A stretch of 64,000 nucleotides of DNA from Sphaerosporella brunnea (lineage: Eukaryota; Ascomycota; Pezizomycetes; Pezizales; Pyronemataceae), in NCBI GenBank assembly GCA_008704415.1, contig VXIS01000010.1:276894-340893 (forward strand). The letters are read 5' to 3'. Below, piece by piece: positions 42,813 to 54,533 of the stretch. The position numbers and the translations under genes are program-made. Within the stretch, counting starts at the first letter, position 1. Every line of letters begins with the position of its first letter. Under the pieces are notes generated by a model, which had not been told where the DNA came from, made no database searches, and was given only the letters and a program-made list of their open reading frames with translations.

Positions 42813-43029
42813 AACAGACTGATTGAGTGACCATCAAGAGCGGCGCAATAACAACATCAAGCATTCATTCATATGTAACAGCTCAGCGCACATCCAACAG
42901 TTCCCACTCAGCTGAGGAGCGCATACCACACCCCCCATTCAGCTGAGAAGCGCAAATCCCACACTCCCAATTCCGCTGAGAACGGCACTCCAGAGCACAA
43001 TTTCAACGCGCGCAGCCATCGCGCAACGG

Positions 43030-44011
43030 TCACCACTCCTCCAAATAGGTGAGCACCACCCGAACCGGTCCCTCCAAGACCTCCAGCCGCCACTGGGTGT
43101 CGGGAATCTGCACCCATTGACCGTCGACGTACATCAGCATCTCGACCGAGGTGGCGGTGAAATCCATGTTCTCCTCAATCGCTTCAAAGCCCTGTGTGAC
43201 CATGTGCTGAATCTCGTCGATGAGCGTGGATTCCGGGAGCAGTATCTGTTTGATAGTGGTGGGGCACAGGCGGTTGAGGTGGCACGGTCGCCACTCCTGC
43301 GTGATGGCGATATACGTGCGCTGCAATTCCTGATTGTTGCCGCCGGTCGCGGGCTTGTGCACATGGCAGTCGGCGTTTTCGGTTTCTTCCAACTCTGCCA
43401 CGCGGCCCTGTTTGGCAATGACCCATATCGTGTCTTTCAAGAAATCGCCGCCTGTATACTCATGATCCAGATCCATGCATCGCAGTAGGTCGGCAGAGAT
43501 GAAAGGCGCATCCCGCAATCGCCTCAAGGCGCCAACAAAGCCAATGGTGATCTCTCGGAGCTCGGCGAGCGTCAAGTAGCGGATCCGTGGTAGCCGGAAT
43601 TGATGGACACACCGGGGAGGAATCTGAAGCAGGCGGTATACAGGATGTTCGACAACACTGGCTCGCCGGTGACCTTCCAAACGCGTACGGGCAAGTGCGG
43701 GAAACGCTGTGCCAGCTGTCGGCTTCGACACGGTCGTTGAACACGTCGTGCACGACGTCCATCATTATTTGGAGCTCATACGCGACGGTGCGCGTCAGGT
43801 TCTGCCGCCCGAGGTGTTGGTGCGATCCAAGAGATGATGCGGAATTACCCACCTCCCAGGTATCGACCAGGTCGCGGTCGAGACGGTGGATATAGCGTTC
43901 CCCCGGCAGCACAAACTTCAGCAATCCTTGCTTGAGATTGAGGTGTCGAGGTTGGTTGGTGCCGAGGTTGGTGGCGCACTGAGGGTTCGATAAATAGTTA
44001 TCACTCGGCAA
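43030..44011 (-). pseudogene. Hypothetical protein gene with one frameshift
   Basis: On the minus strand one frame from about 44011 (no ATG visible) reads LLKFVLPGERYIHRLDRDLV and TVAYELQIMMDVVHDVFNDR. Near 43720 the protein-like frame changes to FPALARTRLEGHRRASVVEH and continues for about 230 codons to TGA 43030, through LPRIRYLTLAELREITIGFV and SVEMLMYVDGQWVQIPDTQW. A one-base indel joins them into roughly 320 residues, mostly helical with a beta-rich end. No domain is recognised. An intron at the junction is possible but I see no clear donor. It lies next to the Copia element and is not part of it. Confidence 0.5.
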
Positions 44012-44986
44012 CGACCACGCTTCATCACACAGGTTTACGGTATGTGGGTCTTAGGGTTTATCCCCTCTACCACTGGAATCGCTTACCACGACTCACTATG
44101 GAACTCAGCCCGTTGTCCACATCGAAGGCCAGGAGCGAGAATTTATTTCCCAAAGGTTCCATTATCACATCACCACCTTATACCACAGTACGCCGCTCCG
44201 GGTTAACAACAACATCCAAGCTGTGTCCTACTGTTGGCCAGGTAACATTGCCCACATCAAAGACAGCATAGGAACTGCAACACTAACGACCGCCACCGCA
44301 ATGGCGACGCTGCTCATAGAAGCCAGTAGTTGACCACATTTCGGGCTATGATGGTCGCATTCAGGCTCCAAGCAGCAACGACTTCATCGTCAGAGCATGG
44401 TGCAAAAAGGCGATCGAAGTCCTTCAAGAGGGCATTTTTCAATACACTGCATGACCTGTGGTAACCATCACTGGTGCAGGGCGCGCGTTAGGGCAACGGG
44501 GAAGTCGTCTAAGGAGTGCGGGGCATACCGAATGTTTGGGGCTGCCGCCGGTACGGGACAAAAGGCGTTCTGTTTGTGGTGATTATGCATATAGCGCGCA
44601 ACGTCAGCTTGTGACTGCCCAGTCAATTTAAATACCCCGTTTCTCTCAGCCCCCTCTGTCAGCGGATTTTCAAGAATATGCGTCGCTAAAAAACCGTGTA
44701 CTGTCTCCACGTTGGATACAGCACATGCGCAAGCCGCAAACGCTGTCATCTCGAAGAGGGCAGCGCAGCTACTGTTTTTCAGCATTGATGAGCTCGCTAA
44801 GTAATGGGGCTATACAAATGCGGAAATGTGAGCAATTTGGAGGAGCCAATTCATGTGACAATTAAAATACAGAATGATTTGTATTAGACTCCGTTGCAGT
44901 ATTCCTCTCTCAATCTTAAGACCCTGCCAGCGCACATATCAACACAAGATAACGCCGCTGTATTCCCCCTTAGTGTCCTCATGAAT

Positions 44987-45427
44987 TTATGCATCGCACA
45001 AAGCCGTTCGCGGCAAACCCGCCACGACTAGTTCACTGACGGCGCCGTTGTCGGCCGGTGCCTGAACCGACCCGCTACTCTTAGATCGCGCAGAGCCCGG
45101 CACACCGGGGCCGTGCAGCGTCTTGATTAAGTTGCTCAGTCCGCACATTTTGGCGACATCCTCATTTTCAGCGGCAGCCACGAACGAGCCCCACACGTCA
45201 CAGGCGATGAAATCCTTCCAGAGGCGGACGATGCGGTCGTGCTCATCCGCCTCCAGGTCCATCCCCAAGCACAAAGACCTTCCGATGCATTCCCGATCAG
45301 GATCGCCGTCATGGTGTAGTGGAAGATCGTCCTCAGAATAATACGGAGGAAGCTGTAAATACGCTGGGGTGGTGAGGTGTTCTGAAACCATGATTCCTGG
45401 TCCACGTCCCTTGTTGTCAAAAGGCAT
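44987..45427 (-). CDS. Hypothetical acidic protein (146 residues)
   Basis: A minus-strand ORF from ATG 45425-45427. The reading is protein-like: AYLQLPPYYSEDDLPLHHDG, then LGMDLEADEHDRIVRLWKDF and DVWGSFVAAAENEDVAKMCG, then a serine/alanine-rich end. An overlapping frame opening at 45489 (MGIAHFIPKTAFIVAGAVMT) looks like a hydrophobic N-terminus and might be an earlier exon or a frameshifted start. No family is recognised and no intron is clear. Confidence 0.35.
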   Translation of the reverse strand: MPFDNKGRGPGIMVSEHLTTPAYLQLPPYYSEDDLPLHHDGDPDRECIGRSLCLGMDLEADEHDRIVRLWKDFIACDVWGSFVAAAENEDVAKMCGLSNLIKTLHGPGVPGSARSKSSGSVQAPADNGAVSELVVAGLPRTALCDA

Positions 45428-45962
45428 GTGGTCATTACAGCGCCAGCCACGATGAACGCCGTCTTCGGAATGAAATGAGCGATCCCCATGGCTGATTTTG
45501 ACCTGCGGCTTAACTCAGGGCGGTACGTTTTCTGGATACAACAACGTCCTTTAGGGTTTGTTTCAAGCTCTCAAAAGGTCCACTGGATCAACGTTGGCTC
45601 TAGCCCCGCCAATGAGAGAAAGAATGATTCTTGGCCGTACTGCAGTACATTGGACAGCGAGTGGTCATCCTTGGAAACGGTCTTCTTCATTTCTTTCCAC
45701 TTAAACCCTCTGCGCTTCATCCCCTCACTCGAAAATTGTTCCCAGCGGCCACTATTGATTTGTGACTGACAGGGGCCCGTCGTATCGTCGACGTCGGCGT
45801 TGCGGTCCAGGCTGGATCAATAGTCGCTGACAGTTTCTGCTCAGGCTGCTCATCTTGCAAGCTTGCCGGCCCCGGTCATGTACTTCTCCACAGCAATCAG
45901 GGTACCTTGATCCTCAAGGAAGCACTGCATTTTTCAGGGCACGCCTTGCCTACTTCAAGGAA

Positions 45963-46352
45963 TTAGGCGATGTTGTATTGACAAACGCTCATGAGAGCGT
46001 ATTCGTTGAGATACCCACCTGTTATGGAATAATACGCCGCCTCTGTGGAACACAAACCTTTCGGGGTGGCTGTCTGCCCCGCTCGTCCCATGCGCATCAT
46101 CTGGATGTGCATGAACACTAATACCTGTAGGTGCCAGGTTTTTGGGTGGCATGAGGGATGTATTCGTTTCGATGCTAACAATTCATTCATGTACGCAATT
46201 CCTGATTGAAGCAGCTGAATATGTACCTGGGGACCACCTACCCAAGGCCAGTCCTGATCCCGCCCGGTTACAATTTCTGGGTGCGCTGAGCCCCTAGGAT
46301 TTGGTGGTATGGCGAGATCTGCACTGAGATTCTCAAAATACGCCGTCGTCAC
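45963..46352 (-). CDS. Hypothetical ORF, weakly supported (129 residues)
   Basis: The minus-strand ORF reads LSADLAIPPNPRGSAHPEIV, VGGPQVHIQLLQSGIAYMNE and then a histidine/methionine-rich stretch. It has no domain and no clear splice sites. An overlapping frame from about 46150 reads equally well (HPKNLAPTGISVHAHPDDAH), which suggests a frameshift or chance. Confidence 0.22.
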   Translation of the reverse strand: MTTAYFENLSADLAIPPNPRGSAHPEIVTGRDQDWPWVGGPQVHIQLLQSGIAYMNELLASKRIHPSCHPKTWHLQVLVFMHIQMMRMGRAGQTATPKGLCSTEAAYYSITGGYLNEYALMSVCQYNIA

Positions 46353-46359
46353 GGGAGTC

Positions 46360-49301
46360 CTTTCGCACGAACGCAGTGGGCACCTTAATCATTGACCGTA
46401 CCTTCTACATTCTTCTGTTGTCTTTGTGGACACCTGCGGAAGACCGGGTGACGACAGACGATCGCTGTAAGTGAATTCCGGGCATACCATGGGACGAGCT
46501 GCCTGGGGAACACCGTTGCGTGGCTATCTCTGCGGATATAGTGGTTGTGGAACATAAGCAGAATTTTGACGATCGGAATATACGTCTTTGCCAGTAACAA
46601 AGACAACTCGTATCGAGTGGGTATTAGATGCAGAAGCCATGAATTTCTTTGTTCGATCGTGACTCATCTCGTGTACACAAGACTTCACCGCTTCGATGAT
46701 GCAATTGCCTTCAATGCGTTTATTTATAGATCTCTCAGTCGTGCTCTGCCTTGGTTGACAAGGTAGAGCCATTTGAACCTTCAAAAACATAATTTCTAAC
46801 TGTTCCCGTTCTCTGGTGAGTCACCGATGATGATTCGTCAACAACTCGGACTAAACCCTAACCTCTGTCGGCTAATATCCAGAGCAGAGCATCATCCTCC
46901 GACTATGAAGACCGCGCTTCCCTTCTCTTCCTCTTCTTTTTTCTTTAGCTCTCCTTGGTACGTTCTCAACGCCCCCAAATATCATCATCATCATTATGGA
47001 AAATATACCAACACATCCTTCAGCCTTTTGGCTTAGATCAAGTGTAGTATCTGTTCTGTTTAGTTTAATATCTCAAATGGTTCTCTATGGACCGTCATTT
47101 ATTAATCTAATTTTTGTCTCGAGGGGACTGGCCGCTGTGCTTGCACATGTCGGTTTCCACTGTGTCACTGGTATTGCACTGCCTGCAGTTGACGCGACCT
47201 TTCTTTCATTGTCGTTCTAGCTGTTCAGCGAGAAGATGAGGAAAGGAGTCTCTTGTTTTTGACTCAAACCTGTCGGTAGAGGATCCATACGGCATCTGCC
47301 ACCGACCGATATCGCTCCGCCCCCTGCACAGCTACTCACGATGAGAACTTCAAAGCTTCAAGCGCATCGTCTGTGGATACTGCGGCGGACAAAGGAAACC
47401 ATCGAATCAACACTGCGGAACGCTATCCACACTCGCCTTAGGAGGATCCTCTGAATAGCGTTCTCCCGTTCTGCTCGGCTTTCCTCTTCCCCTGCTTCCG
47501 TGTGCGCTTCCGCGCCCTCCTCCTCCTCCTCCGCCTCAGCCTCCTCCTCTTCCTCCCTTCTCTCTTCTGCCCCCCTCCCTCCCTCCTCTTCAGGATCTTC
47601 CTCCAGAACCTCACTTCTAGATACCGGAAGTTGGTATGATTCAGGCTCAGCATCGCCGCGAGATTCACCGTTGCCGCCGAGAGAACCGCAATCACCGCCG
47701 AGTGGCTGAGACGCCTGCGCTTCCGGGCGCCCCCAGTCGCACCAGCTTGTCGTAGACGTACGGTTCGTTTGCTTGCTCTGTCAATTGCTGGTGTAGGTAG
47801 GATACGGATTTGGAGACACAGCTCAGGCAGTGTGGATTCCGGTTTGGTGCGTGTTTTGCTGAAAGTGATGACGAAAGAGGACACGGGTCTGAGCTCTCTG
47901 TGCAGACATTATAACCTTTAATTGGCTGCTGGCTAGAGCGGGGCCATGGTTGTTTTTGCTGGTCCAAGCTTGTCACAATCCCCAGAGGCGATTTTTGAAA
48001 GCCAGCACGCAAGGGCGGAAACGCTCAGAGCGGAAATATCTGGAGTGTAGAGCGCTTCTGTTTTGCCTGCTTGATGCTGGTTTTGATCTGATTTCCGACA
48101 TGGTGACGCCGGCTGTGCTTGTGGTCGTCCATCTCCGCCTATCTCCACCAACCGTGGACGCGCGACAACCAGGTGTTCAAGTGCCTGAACGTTACCTTCA
48201 CCCGAGTCCGCAGTTGAACGCCACCAAAGAGTCACCAGCCGATTGACCATGGACTGGACCCTATATTCCATCCTGTGCCGACGACTCATACCGTCTTCAT
48301 ACTGACAATGAGAACAATTAAGATCAGCTATTGGAACGTGCCATTCCGGACCCTGCGGTGCAGTTCATCATCAACTCCACCAGAAAGAAACCACAAGCGA
48401 ACACCACAGCTCGCAGTACACCAAGGACCCGCCACTATGGCTAATCGCGAGCCCTGATGATTCAATACGCGGCCTGAACGAATACCAAATGCAACAACAC
48501 CGCAAGTATCATCCCGCTGGGCCGCGAAGGCATTGGCGCCTCGTACCCACAGCATGCACGTGAACAATCAAGATTGAGCATTTGAAACTCCCATCTGCGG
48601 ATGCCATCACCTGCTCGTGAATGAGAGAGCTGCTTTGATGTGTATTGTCAGTTACCCAGCTTGCTGGATTAGTGTTATGGTTGTCGAGTAAAGATGCACT
48701 CTGTCAATGAAATTGGTTTGCCGGTGGCGTGGTTTGCAGGAATGTATAGTGCAGGCACTTATAAACCTCGTCGTCGCACGTCCCCGGTTGGGGGACATGG
48801 GCGACCTTAATGAACGCAGTTATCCCCGCGTGCGAACTCTGAGTAGACACCACGTTTCTCGACCAAACATGATTCGCTCTATAATTCCACGTGGTGCAAC
48901 CCCACCGTTGTACTCTAGCGGCGGAGACATTTCAATCGCTGCAAGACCTTTTCTGTCAGCGCAGTAGCAAACACCTGGGCCAAGCTGCAGACACTAAATA
49001 TTGTCGCAAGAATAGTCACCTGTTGCCTGGTCGCGGGACCCGACTATGCCGTTGAAATGTTCGACTAGTAGACGGAGGTGGAACGTAACCCGCCTAGCAA
49101 CTATCGCATCTGCAGAGCCCAAGCCGACAGGTTGAAACCAAATACAAAGCAAGCGCCGGCGCGTCCAAGCAAACAAGCAAAGCATAACTCCGTCCTCCCT
49201 CTCCGTCCTCCACTCGATTCTCATACTCCTCCTCCTGTGTTTGCCCGGGTGCAGCAGCGAAGCTGCAGACAGCTCCTCCCCAAACACCCCAAGCTCGGGC
49301 C
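46360..49301. other. Gene-poor stretch with a TCC/GAG microsatellite
   Basis: No ORF with a recognisable domain. A TCC-rich run at about 47510-47600 (GAG-rich on the minus strand) produces serine-rich or glutamate-rich frames over about 450 bp. The minus frame has a long acidic run (EEEEEAEAEEEEEGAEAHTE) but no ATG. No transposon ends were recognised before the DIRS-like element. Confidence 0.45.
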
Positions 49302-50585
49302 CTAGTGGCCCGCGGGCGGCGGCAAGGTCTGCAGGCGGCGAGACACATGGTAGAGGTGCTCTGGGTGGACCTCAATATAGCACTTGTAGGCGTCTGATTT
49401 CCAGCGGCCCAGTAGCTGTAGATCAGTGTGCGGGATGGCGATGGAGCGGGCCCAGGTCGCAGCGTCCCGGCGAAAGTAGTGCCCCGAATAGTTTCCTGAG
49501 ACTCCCAGCTCAAGCAGGATGGCGCGAAGCCGGCTGATCACCTTGGAGCGAGTGAACGCAGAATCGACAGTGGTGGGGTCGATGGTGGTGGGGTTGCAGC
49601 CGAGAGTGAAGAGGGTGCTAAAGGTTGGCGGCGGGTATTTCTCGAAGAGGTGGCGTAATGATTTGACAGGGCATGCCGCGTCCGAGGCGGCGGCGATGGT
49701 AATGGTAATTCCCATCCTGAAAGGGTCTGTCTTGGATGCAGGAAGCGTCAAATAGAGGCGGGAGTCGTCGTGGAATTGTATCGATCTGCGGGTGACGTGC
49801 CATGTTGAGAAATCTGCGGTGTCTAGTAACCACTCTGCGGGGGTCCAGGTGAACTCGCCCACTCGAAGGAAGCCAGCGAAGGCAGTGCAGAATGCGGCGT
49901 GGTAGGTCGCCCCTTCCTGCGTATTGGTGTCTAGTTTTGCGAGGACGCGCAGCAGGAGGTCGTGGGTAATGGGGAGGCGCTCTCTCAAGTCACCCTCTCT
50001 TGCGCCGTGGAAAATCTTGATGCCTTGGATGACCCGTTGCACCCGGGGGTAGTGGAATACCTCGAGGTTGTCTCCTCCCATGCCCATATCGACACAGCAG
50101 GAGCGCAGGCCCGTCAGGTATGCTTTTATAGTGGTAGACTTTGTGTGCCCGCGGTTGCCAAGGTAGGGCATCCAGTTGCACAAAGAGTTAGCTGTGGGTG
50201 GAAAAGGCTCAATGCCAGCAAAGGCAGCGAAGGTGCTGTAGCTATTGCGGGCAGTTGCGTAGGTGCGACGTGTATTGGCGCTGAGCCCCCACCAGGGATA
50301 GCGAGCAGTAATGCGGGGGAGGCCAACATCAGCGTACCAGTTCTCAGCCGGGTCGTGCTGGAGGCTTGAGTGGGCTGGGGGTTCTGTAAAGGTAGAGCAC
50401 AAGGTCAGCAGGAGGAAAACAGGACAAATTTCACCCATCTCAGTAGGGAATGTGGTGGGTTTGGAAGATATTGCGGCAGGAGGTATGCGGTGTGCTAGTA
50501 GTCTATTTTTTGGGCTCTGGGCCGGAGAGCAGAGGGGAAAGCTCAGCAATTTTCGCAAACTGACGGCGCGAGAGAAGGTCGGCAA
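49302..50585 (-). CDS. DIRS-like tyrosine recombinase (427 residues), intact ORF
   Basis: An uninterrupted ORF. Its first about 50 residues overlap the RNase H gene in another frame, so translation may really begin at Met50. An N-terminal core-binding domain lies at about 95-170 (LSANTRRTYATARNSYSTFA). The catalytic domain shows Arg241 in CTAFAGFLRVGEFTW, a lysine in LPASKTDPF (residue 285), the H-x-x-R box at His369/Arg372 (GHYFRRDAATWA), and LLGRWKSDAYKCYI with the nucleophile tyrosine at 400 or 403. All active-site positions of the phage-integrase fold are therefore present. It would resolve circular cDNA into the genome by site-specific strand exchange. It is the only full-length transposition enzyme in the window without a visible lesion. 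Confidence 0.9.
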   Translation of the reverse strand: MPTFSRAVSLRKLLSFPLCSPAQSPKNRLLAHRIPPAAISSKPTTFPTEMGEICPVFLLLTLCSTFTEPPAHSSLQHDPAENWYADVGLPRITARYPWWGLSANTRRTYATARNSYSTFAAFAGIEPFPPTANSLCNWMPYLGNRGHTKSTTIKAYLTGLRSCCVDMGMGGDNLEVFHYPRVQRVIQGIKIFHGAREGDLRERLPITHDLLLRVLAKLDTNTQEGATYHAAFCTAFAGFLRVGEFTWTPAEWLLDTADFSTWHVTRRSIQFHDDSRLYLTLPASKTDPFRMGITITIAAASDAACPVKSLRHLFEKYPPPTFSTLFTLGCNPTTIDPTTVDSAFTRSKVISRLRAILLELGVSGNYSGHYFRRDAATWARSIAIPHTDLQLLGRWKSDAYKCYIEVHPEHLYHVSRRLQTLPPPAGH

Positions 50586-51920
50586 GAAGGTTGTCTGCAG
50601 AGGGTATCCATTGCGCTGAGAATCTGATGTCCTGTAGAGCAGCTAGCAAGGTGATTTCCCTCAAGGGCTCCATAGCGGGCCCCCGAATGGAGCGCTTGTT
50701 AAGGCCATGGTATACAGCGGTGTTGTCTGTGTGTATAGCGATGTGTTTGCAGGAAAACCTGGGGAGCCGAAGCTGAAATGCAGTGCGGATGGCAAGCATT
50801 TCCTTATAGTTGATGTGCTTGTACCGGTGATGGCGAGGGTGCAGTTTCAAGAATGCAGGAGACCATGTGAGGTCCTTAAGCAGTGTGGTACTGATGGGGA
50901 GGTAGTAGCCACCGAGACCCTCGTTGCCAAAGGCATCCGTCCAAAAGGCAGGTTTCGCGAGCAGGATGGATGATGGCAATCCCGTTCCAAGATGGCAGAA
51001 AACGTCGCCACCAGCGTAGGTCCGCCTTCATGTCAGCGGTAAGACGACGTCATTGCTCTGTGGTACCAGTTTCTGATTGAGGGTAGTTGCTGGTTGCATC
51101 GTAGAGTCGTTGGAGAAAGCTGCGGCCAAGTGGGACAACTTTGCAGCAGCACGAGAGGAAGCCGATAAGGGACTGCAGTTCTTGAAAGGTTGAGGTTTCC
51201 TTTTTTGAGCACCCGCTCGACAAGCTCAGTTGCCTTGCAAAGTTTTGCGGGTGGGAGCCATGCTTGCATGAGAGTCAAAAATCCAATGTAGCGCTTTGAC
51301 GAAAAGGTCAAAGATATAGGGAGCGGTGCACAGGCCGAAGGGTAAGAAGCAGTCCACCCAATAGATTTCTTCCCAGCAAAAACCTAGTAGCCAGAGGTCC
51401 TGAGGGGAAATAGGTATGTGGCGAAAAGCGTCTGTGAGGTTTCGCTTGATAAGCATCGCTCCTGAGCCGTGCGCTGCTATGAGGGCAATGGCTTGATCAA
51501 ATGTTGCATACTCAAGGGCAGCCCACTCTGCAGGGATGTGATCATTCACTGAGCGTCCTCAAGCGTAAGTGCGGTCATGAATTCGGCGCAACCCCACTTG
51601 CATTTCGGGACCAGGCCTAAAGGGTAGCAAATGAGAGGTGTGACTGCACTAGTGCCTGACGCCGTGGAATATAAAGCGGGCACCCGCATAATGCGATTAT
51701 AGGAAAACTCTCTAGCGATGTCGAGAGATAGGGTTGAGGGATCAGCGGTTGCGAATGTCAGGTTTGGACTGATGATGGACTTGCGGGGTTCACAATATCC
51801 GATGCGCGCCCCATATTGAATGATATGAAGCAGTGTATCGACGAACAAGCGGTCAGGATGTTGAAAAAGTAGTGCAGTCCACCCAGAAGTGTGAAGCAGG
51901 CTAGGTGAATAATTAGGCAA
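50503..51920 (-). pseudogene. DIRS-like reverse transcriptase/RNase H, active site deleted
   Basis: The N-terminal part (51920-51546) reads YNRIMRVPALYSTASGTSAV and the SPLGLVPK-like box, then shifts frame near 51600, with TGA at about 51560. Next comes NLTDAFRHIPISPQDLWLLG and CFLPFGLCTAPYIFDLFVKA (51549-51270), two reverse transcriptase landmarks. The following YLDD segment is absent: LHWIFDS joins directly to the AWLPPAKL segment (near 51255), about 80 codons too early by family layout. After another shift near 51190 the thumb region reads LIGFLSCCCKVVPLGRSFLQ. RNase H (50979-50503) begins FWTDAFGNEGLGGYYLP, with IHTDNTAVYHGLNKRSIRG and QWIPSADNLLADLLSR. The RNase H looks complete, whereas the polymerase cannot work. 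Confidence 0.8.
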
Positions 51921-52249
51921 CGGTGGGTCGATGTAGATGAGAATGTAATGGAAATGTGTCAGACACAGAGGAAAAAGGTGCGATGCTAGTGGTGATGGTA
52001 GGCGCTGAGTGACGCGGTGTGGGCGTTAGTGACGGAGGATGTAGTAGTGCAATAGTTAGGCAGGTATGTGTAGCAATATTGTGTGTGGGCATGTGACAGG
52101 TGAGATGTGTGAGGATGCAATGTAAGATGTAAGGGCAGAAGCGCAAGCGGGAGAACAGCTTGTTAGATATAGTATATACAGCCGAGCTCTGGCGTATTCG
52201 CTTCAAGCCTCCCTTCTCATATTCCCTACCTCCTAGTGACGATTTTCAA

Positions 52250-53422
52250 GAGGGCCAAGCAGGGTTAAGTTGGCATCTGACTCTGTGGAGCCTTTATTGA
52301 TACGGTCGTGGTCCAAAGCGGAGTGCGTTCCATAGCAGTTCCGACACATGTGTTTGAAGTAGCAGCGAGGCCGTAAGCACTGGCCCTTGTTGAAGTCAAA
52401 ACACATAGTTGGTGGTGTGCCAGTCCGTTCGTAGCCTCAAGAGAGGCCTGCTCGGCGGTTGTCGAGTGTGTCGAGTTGACGCTTTGTACCACGTGCAGCG
52501 CCAATGGTGGAGTTCCCTTGACAGGTGAGTGTCTGAAACTGCAGCTCAGTGTCTTTGGTACGCCAACCAACCGGATTGAAGATGCCGAGAGATCATCTCT
52601 TGCTGTGAAAGGTAAATGGAAATGTTTCAAGCTTTCAAAAGTGCAGGTGCAGTTCAGAGTGTACAAGAGGTCCCGCTAGTCCACCAATGCGTGCTGTAGC
52701 TCAAGGCAGGTCCCCAGTGGCGCAAAATGACGCAGTATTTGACCATAGATCTCGAACGCTTGCATGAGTGAAGGGAGGCCACCGCGATAGTCCTGGCTGT
52801 CACGGTCTTTCTCAGCAGTTGGAATGATGATTGTACCAAGGTTGACAGTTTCGCGGCGACGGGCAGACGGACTGAACGAGGTGGACAGCTTTATTATGTT
52901 CTTGGCCTGGATGCGATTTTCCAGGATCTCTTTCCGGTATAGATTGTCAATTGCTGGGTAGCGCTCGTGGATCGAAGCAATGGCGGGATTTGACGTAGCA
53001 ACGGCAGTGTGCTTAGCAGGAGCAAAGTATATGGCAGGAGTAAAGTGTACGGTAGGAGCAACATTGATGTCGTGGGCAGCGAAAGGCGCAATCTGGTTTG
53101 CGGGGGTGAATGAGATGGCATTACCTTGGAGGTCCGAGCCACTGGGAGCCAATGCCGAACCGTGATTGCTAGGGGTGAGGAGGCAAACTAGGGCCCTCTC
53201 CCTTTCCTGCGGGCTAAAGGTAGCCAGGACTGCGTGCAGGATATTGTTGTTCTGTGCAGGATTGTCAGTGGTGGTGCTGGTCGTCGGAGGGGTGGCAGAA
53301 CCCTCCATTTCAGTTGAAAGCTGGTGGGCAGTTGCGGCGGCGCTGGATAAAGCGGCTGTGTTGCTGTCAACGGCAGCAGTCGACTGGGTCGACCGAGTCT
53401 GGCAGGCTGTGGGGGGGGACAT
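52250..53422 (-). pseudogene. DIRS-like gag with zinc-finger end, one stop and a frameshift
   Basis: ATG at 53420-53422 opens a serine/threonine/alanine-rich N-terminus. A conserved block follows (AIDNLYRKEILENRIQAKNI, then SQDYRGGLPSLMQAFEIYGQ), ending at TAG 52676-52678. The same frame continues past the stop. After a shift near 52420, a cysteine-rich end reads MCFDFNKGQCLRPRCYFKHM, with further C..C and H residues (52321-52405). The C.DFN.G.C pattern is the usual gag terminus of fungal and amoebal DIRS elements and probably binds nucleic acid. TAG may come from TAC or TAT, as the position is otherwise tyrosine-like. The copy is not translatable. Confidence 0.75.
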
Positions 53423-54484
53423 TTTGGAAAGTGTTTGTTTTTTGCGAACGAGAGCCGTGTGTGGTGAGGAACAGAAGAGTCGGCGTTGCCATAGCCCTTA
53501 TGATCCTGGACCGGCCGGACGAGCGGCCCCAAGGGACCGAAGCCGAGCCGGCCACCCAACATGGTGCAGCGTCTCTGTTGCTAGCCCACGGGTCACAGTG
53601 ACATTTGCAACGACGGTGCCACTGCGGGGACAATTTCAATCTCAAGATTCAGAACCTGCACGGGAATTCTAGACTCGACTGATAGTGCCGTGACAGTTCT
53701 GTGGGGCACAACGTGCACATGAGGCTGTGGAATTGAGATTCGCTCGAAGCAGCAGTTGGAGGTACAGAGGCAAATCAAATACCCTGCAGAACTGCGGGCG
53801 GAATTGTGCACGCCAATGTGGACGCGGCGTCGGAAGAACAGCGTATCTCTGCAAAACAGACAGCGGATGATGTAGTTCGGCATAAATCAGTCGTCACGGT
53901 GGATTGTAACAACAACGTGTGAGAAGATACATCGCTGAATGGCATCGGACGCCACCTCTCGAACTCCTGTCCGACGGACAACCTTCGGCTTCAAAATCGC
54001 ATAAGCACCATTTCAAGACGCCGTTGTGCGCTCGCCGCGTTGACTCGGACCCCGCTAACTGCATCACAGCAGCACTCCGTCACCGGATCGACCCGATGAC
54101 CCCGTCAGTGTGATTTTGGGAGCGGTTGCCTCTGGTTATTGGCCATCAGATCTGACAATTTCGGTGTTGCAACCGCGTAGGTTGAAATAACACTGAACGT
54201 CAGCAGAAATGTAACAGAAAGATTGCTTGCGGGTATGGCAAACTTCCTAATAGATAGCTCGTTGCCTGCAACCAGCACTGTTCTCAATTGTTCGTGGAAA
54301 AAATTCCGTCTTGGCGGTTTTGTTTTGTTTTGTTTTAAATCATATAGCGTACACGAGGGTGTTAGCCCAAGTGCCTCCTATGTTGCAAATAAGAGTGAGG
54401 CCAAAGGCCTATGACGGACATAGCAAACCTGGTATCCTGTCCCCACGTTCTTACCCGTCTGTTGGGGCTCCCAATACAAAAGAA

Positions 54485-54494
54485 ATATATAAAA
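54485..54494 (+). promoter_or_regulatory. Possible TATA box
   Basis: ATATATAAAA stands 40 bp before the ATG at 54534 in AT-rich DNA, followed by a CACCATTAAACACACACC leader typical of fungal 5' ends. A nine-codon upstream ORF begins at 54521 in another frame. Confidence 0.4.
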
Positions 54495-54533
54495 GCAAAT
54501 CGCACCATTAAACACACACCATGGGGCCCGGAA

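Larger units (their letters stand above)
49302..53422 (-). mobile_element. DIRS-like tyrosine-recombinase retroelement (gag, RT/RNase H, recombinase), RT disabled
   Basis: The minus-strand order gag (53422 to about 52250), reverse transcriptase/RNase H (51920-50503), then tyrosine recombinase (50585-49302, overlapping the RNase H end) is that of DIRS-order elements. These insert by recombinase instead of integrase and lack LTRs and target duplications. I read no methyltransferase domain between RNase H and recombinase, which would favour a Ngaro-like layout, but the interior is damaged. I could not find the split or inverted terminal repeats, so the true ends lie outside these limits. Gag and RT carry stops and frameshifts, and the RT active site is deleted. 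The recombinase ORF is open. Confidence 0.82.

Noticed and set aside
43030..43488. Plus-strand ORF 43117-43488
   Set aside because: It is antisense to the better minus-strand frame with continuous protein-like reading.
47500..47709. Serine-rich ORF on the plus strand and arginine-rich ORF on the minus strand
   Set aside because: Both come from the TCC/GAG microsatellite. A glutamate-rich third frame exists but has no ATG, so I list only the microsatellite.
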